Shown: in pieces, positions 61,466-64,000 of the stretch
Layout: the number at the start of each line of letters is the position of its first letter
Position numbering within the stretch: the first letter of the stretch is position 1
From: an uncultured Bacteroidia bacterium
GTDB taxonomy: Bacteria > Bacteroidota > Bacteroidia > Bacteroidales > F082
Assembly (NCBI GenBank): GCA_902786745.1
Contig: CADADR010000012.1
Coordinates: 1 to 64,000, forward strand
Length of the DNA: 64,000 nucleotides
Direction: 5' to 3'
Translations under genes and position numbers: made by a program
The notes under the pieces: generated by a model
What the model was told of the DNA's origin: nothing
Database searches by the model: none
Seen by the model: the letters and a program-made list of their open reading frames with translations, nothing else

Positions 61466-63834
61466 AAAAGAGATATGTCTTTTCCTTTCTCATGCTATTT
61501 TGGGGCATGTCGCTGTTGGCTCAAAACTCGACCCAAGGCACGGAGTTCTGGTTTTCCTATATGGAAAATGGATACAAATACAATGGCGGCCTCGGTTGGA
61601 TCGACAACACGGTGATGGTCAGTGCGAAGCGGGCCTGCTCGGGGACCATCTCGAAGCCTGACGGGTCGTTGCCCGACATTCCGTTTACAGTGGGCGCCAA
61701 CGGCATCACCAATATAACCATCCCCGAAGAATACGCTTACAATGACAACAATTCGGAAGAGATTGGCCATAAGTCTTTGGTGTTGAGAGCCACTGATACG
61801 GTGTCGTTGTTCATCAGCAACATTGCTACCTACTCGTTCGATGCTTCTTTTGTGTTGCCGATTGAGAGTTTGGGATCGGAATATTACATACAATGCTTTG
61901 ACCAGGAAGTGGGCACCATGCTTGGCTCGGGGCTTAGTGATCGGATATTGACCAGCGCTTTTCTCATCGTCGCTGTGGAGGACAACACAGTGGTTGACAT
62001 TACGACAAGCGAGGCAACGGAACATGGGTTTTCTTTCCCTGGTGTGCCGACTTCGGTCACTTTGAATGCGGGAGAGACTTTTTTCGTCAGGTCGAACTAC
62101 AATGGCGATTGGCGCGATTTGTCAGGCTCCCTCGTAATGGCACATGACGGCAAAAAAATCGCCGTTTTCAATGGAAATACGACGACTTGCATCCCCATCG
62201 ATGTTGGGAATGGCCGTGACCATATCTTTGAACAGGCCTTGCCGGTCGACTCGTGGGGCCAGCAGTTCGCTGTGACCACCTCACAAGGACGGGCACGCGA
62301 CTTTGTGAAAATCACCTCGGCTGGTGAAGAGAATGTGGTGAAGCGTAATGGCAATCCAATAGCCACCCTCGATATAGGTGAGTCTTTTGTGTTTACCCTC
62401 TCATCTAACGAGGGCTCTTGTTTCATCGAGACCACCCAACCGAGTGTGGTGTATATTTACAACACGACAGGACAAGATCCTGAGGAGCCTTTTGGAAATA
62501 ATGGTGATCCCTCCATGGCATGGATACCACCTGTTGAGCAAAGGATTGATGAAATCACTTTCTGTACTTTCAATAGCGACTATGAGTTTGCTTCCATTGA
62601 CAATCACTACGTCAATATCGTGGTCGAAAGGGATGATGTCGGTCGCGTTTATCTTGATGGTGCATTGATTGGAGCCGATGAGTTCCATCCCGTCAATGGG
62701 TCCTCTGACTATAGCTTCGTAAGGAAACACATCAGTCATGGAACACACCACTTGGCATGTGCAACGGGTTTGATAGCCCATGTATACGGTTTCGGCGATG
62801 CACGCGGCTATGCTTATTGTGTGGGCGCCAACGTGGTCAGCCTGACGCAGAAACTCCTTGTCAATGGGGTTTGGAGCGAGCTCTATCACGATGGCTTGTA
62901 TATGTGCAATGATGAAATAGCCGACATGACGGTTGAGACCAATTATCCCATCAACGGGGTCAGCTGGATTTTCGGCGACGGCCAGATAGGCACTGGCATC
63001 GAAGTGTCGCATCAGTATGAAGCAGCCGGCGATTATGTGGCTACGGCATACATCAATGGCACCAATGAATTCTCTTTGGAGACGGTCTATGACACCTTGT
63101 CGGTCGAGATCCATGTGGGCGTGCCCGAGCATCATGTGCTTGATACCGCAGTATGTGATGTGGATGCCTTTGAGTATTATGGTGTCAATTACTTCAATTC
63201 GGGTCACTTTGAGCGTGTCGGAACCAGTATCTTTGGTTGTGACAGTACCTATATCCTCACTATCGACATGGAGTTCACGCCCAATTTCAGTCTGGAGGGC
63301 ACGCATTGGCCCATAGGAGGTAGTGAGACGCATATTAGCGTGAACGAATATGCCGTTCATTTTGATGAACCGCGGACGAGAGTGGACACAGTGCTTTGGC
63401 AGATTGACTGCCCCAATTGGTACGTGATGCCTCATGGCGACAAAGGCAAGGAATGTACGCTTTATATCCATTCCTACTTGTTGGAACCCGTCACTTTGCA
63501 CGCATGGGCCTATAATCGCTGTGACACAATACACGAGGAGTTTTTCATCCAGACTTCTTATTACGATGTTGACGATAACGTGCAAGAAGATGGTTTTGAG
63601 ATTGCTCCTAATCCGACGGCGGGCAGTGTGACGATGCATTTTGGCAACTTGAATGGACTGGTAGAGATTCAGGTTTTCAATAGCATGGGACAACAGTTGG
63701 ATATGCTTGTCGTGGATGCAAACAGTTGTCGTGAACAAAGGTATGACATGACGGAAATGAAGAATGGCTTGTATTTGTTTGTGGTAAAGAATAAGGATAA
63801 GTGTTTGACTAGGAAAGTGACGCTGTCTCGCTGA
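61462..63834 (+). CDS. IgGFc-binding-like secreted protein with PKD domain and T9SS sorting domain
   Basis: A 790-residue protein with a signal peptide (GMSLLAQN). Residues about 20-470 match the pattern of the IgGFc-binding N-terminal domain (TQGTEFWFSYMEN, LPIESLGSEYYIQC, DHIFEQALPVDSWGQQFAVTTSQGR, VYIYNTTG). A PKD-like domain follows (about 490-550, ISWIFGDGQ and HQYEAAGDYVATAYI in part), then a beta-rich region and a sorting domain (FEIAPNPTAGSVTMHF...KNGLYLFVVKN). Antibody binding is known for the domain's namesake (FCGBP) but not shown here. It overlaps lpxB by 4 bp, an unusual partner for a surface protein. Confidence 0.85.
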   Translation: MKKRYVFSFLMLFWGMSLLAQNSTQGTEFWFSYMENGYKYNGGLGWIDNTVMVSAKRACSGTISKPDGSLPDIPFTVGANGITNITIPEEYAYNDNNSEEIGHKSLVLRATDTVSLFISNIATYSFDASFVLPIESLGSEYYIQCFDQEVGTMLGSGLSDRILTSAFLIVAVEDNTVVDITTSEATEHGFSFPGVPTSVTLNAGETFFVRSNYNGDWRDLSGSLVMAHDGKKIAVFNGNTTTCIPIDVGNGRDHIFEQALPVDSWGQQFAVTTSQGRARDFVKITSAGEENVVKRNGNPIATLDIGESFVFTLSSNEGSCFIETTQPSVVYIYNTTGQDPEEPFGNNGDPSMAWIPPVEQRIDEITFCTFNSDYEFASIDNHYVNIVVERDDVGRVYLDGALIGADEFHPVNGSSDYSFVRKHISHGTHHLACATGLIAHVYGFGDARGYAYCVGANVVSLTQKLLVNGVWSELYHDGLYMCNDEIADMTVETNYPINGVSWIFGDGQIGTGIEVSHQYEAAGDYVATAYINGTNEFSLETVYDTLSVEIHVGVPEHHVLDTAVCDVDAFEYYGVNYFNSGHFERVGTSIFGCDSTYILTIDMEFTPNFSLEGTHWPIGGSETHISVNEYAVHFDEPRTRVDTVLWQIDCPNWYVMPHGDKGKECTLYIHSYLLEPVTLHAWAYNRCDTIHEEFFIQTSYYDVDDNVQEDGFEIAPNPTAGSVTMHFGNLNGLVEIQVFNSMGQQLDMLVVDANSCREQRYDMTEMKNGLYLFVVKNKDKCLTRKVTLSR

Positions 63835-63858
63835 TGGCAAAGAAAGTTTTGAGGATAT

Positions 63859-64000
63859 GAAAATGAAACGGATTGTATGGATTGTTTTGGCTTTGTTGGC
63901 TTTGCCGTCCTGCCTCAAGGAGGGCGACAATACGATTTTGGTCAACGATCCGCAAGATATTCCCTTTATCACGGATTATCTCCCCGAAGACCTGCTGAAC
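63859..64000 (+). CDS. Lipoprotein, N-terminal part only (cut by window end)
   Basis: The frame starts MKMKRIVWIVLALLALPSCLKEGDN, a lipoprotein signal with lipobox ALPSC, and runs to the window end without a stop (47 codons). GAGGA stands 3 bp before the ATG as a possible ribosome-binding site; a second ATG two codons on (63865) is also possible. Too little is present to name a family. It follows the IgGFc-like gene by 24 bp and may be in the same operon. Confidence 0.65.

Overview
The window looks like chromosome of a gut- or rumen-type Bacteroidota, probably order Bacteroidales. The evidence is the TAnnTTTG type of -7 promoter box in front of many genes, about ten proteins or fragments ending in type IX secretion (T9SS) sorting domains (YPNP...GxY), Bacteroidota-restricted families (DUF4294, DUF5689, GldA, C10 and M64 peptidases), and the tig-clpP-clpX, rplM-rpsI-rpsB-tsf and surE-lpxB neighbourhoods. 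No rRNA, CRISPR array, transposase or integrase was seen.

0-20 kb is mostly housekeeping: the tail of a T9SS protein, a fused peptide-ABC ATPase, an M64 peptidase, CvpA, a DUF4294 protein, tig-clpP-clpX behind tRNA-Leu, a DppC permease, tRNA-His, ruvX-def-lipoprotein, metK behind a possible SAM-II riboswitch, gldA, the ribosomal/EF-Ts cluster, and a GH20 beta-hexosaminidase.

19-36 kb is an accessory cell-surface island. Two paralogous membrane regulators (lipobox, periplasmic TPR-like region, one membrane helix, coiled coil, LuxR-type HTH), each with a predicted leaderless promoter, stand in front of operons of T9SS-exported proteins: two GLUG-type proteins, two propeller-like proteins, a parallel beta-helix protein, a C10 cysteine protease and a BspA-like LRR protein. 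Three of these operons share an extended promoter box. A palindromic element of about 130 bp (four copies, both orientations) sits at the stop codons of three of the genes, with the fourth copy near rplM.

36-50 kb holds a nuclease-like protein, a TonB-dependent receptor with a DUF5689 lipoprotein, and a visibly AT-richer insert. The insert carries a small T9SS-sorted protein with one YD motif, a 2187-residue SpvB/FG-GAP/Rhs polymorphic toxin whose C-terminal tip has an HEWIH metallopeptidase motif, and a secreted candidate immunity protein.

50-64 kb returns to core functions: polyprenol-phosphate mannosyltransferase, dihydroorotase, a MORN-like lipoprotein, a PagL-like outer-membrane protein, a patatin, cysS, the threonine-to-glycine pair kbl/tdh, maf, surE, a small membrane protein, lpxB, an IgGFc-binding-like T9SS protein, and a lipoprotein cut by the window end.

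The clearest unexplained signals are the REPIN/MITE-like element, a second short palindrome carried in frame inside at least four unrelated proteins, the paired envelope regulators with their shared promoter box, and the two-gene T9SS/Rhs arrangement.
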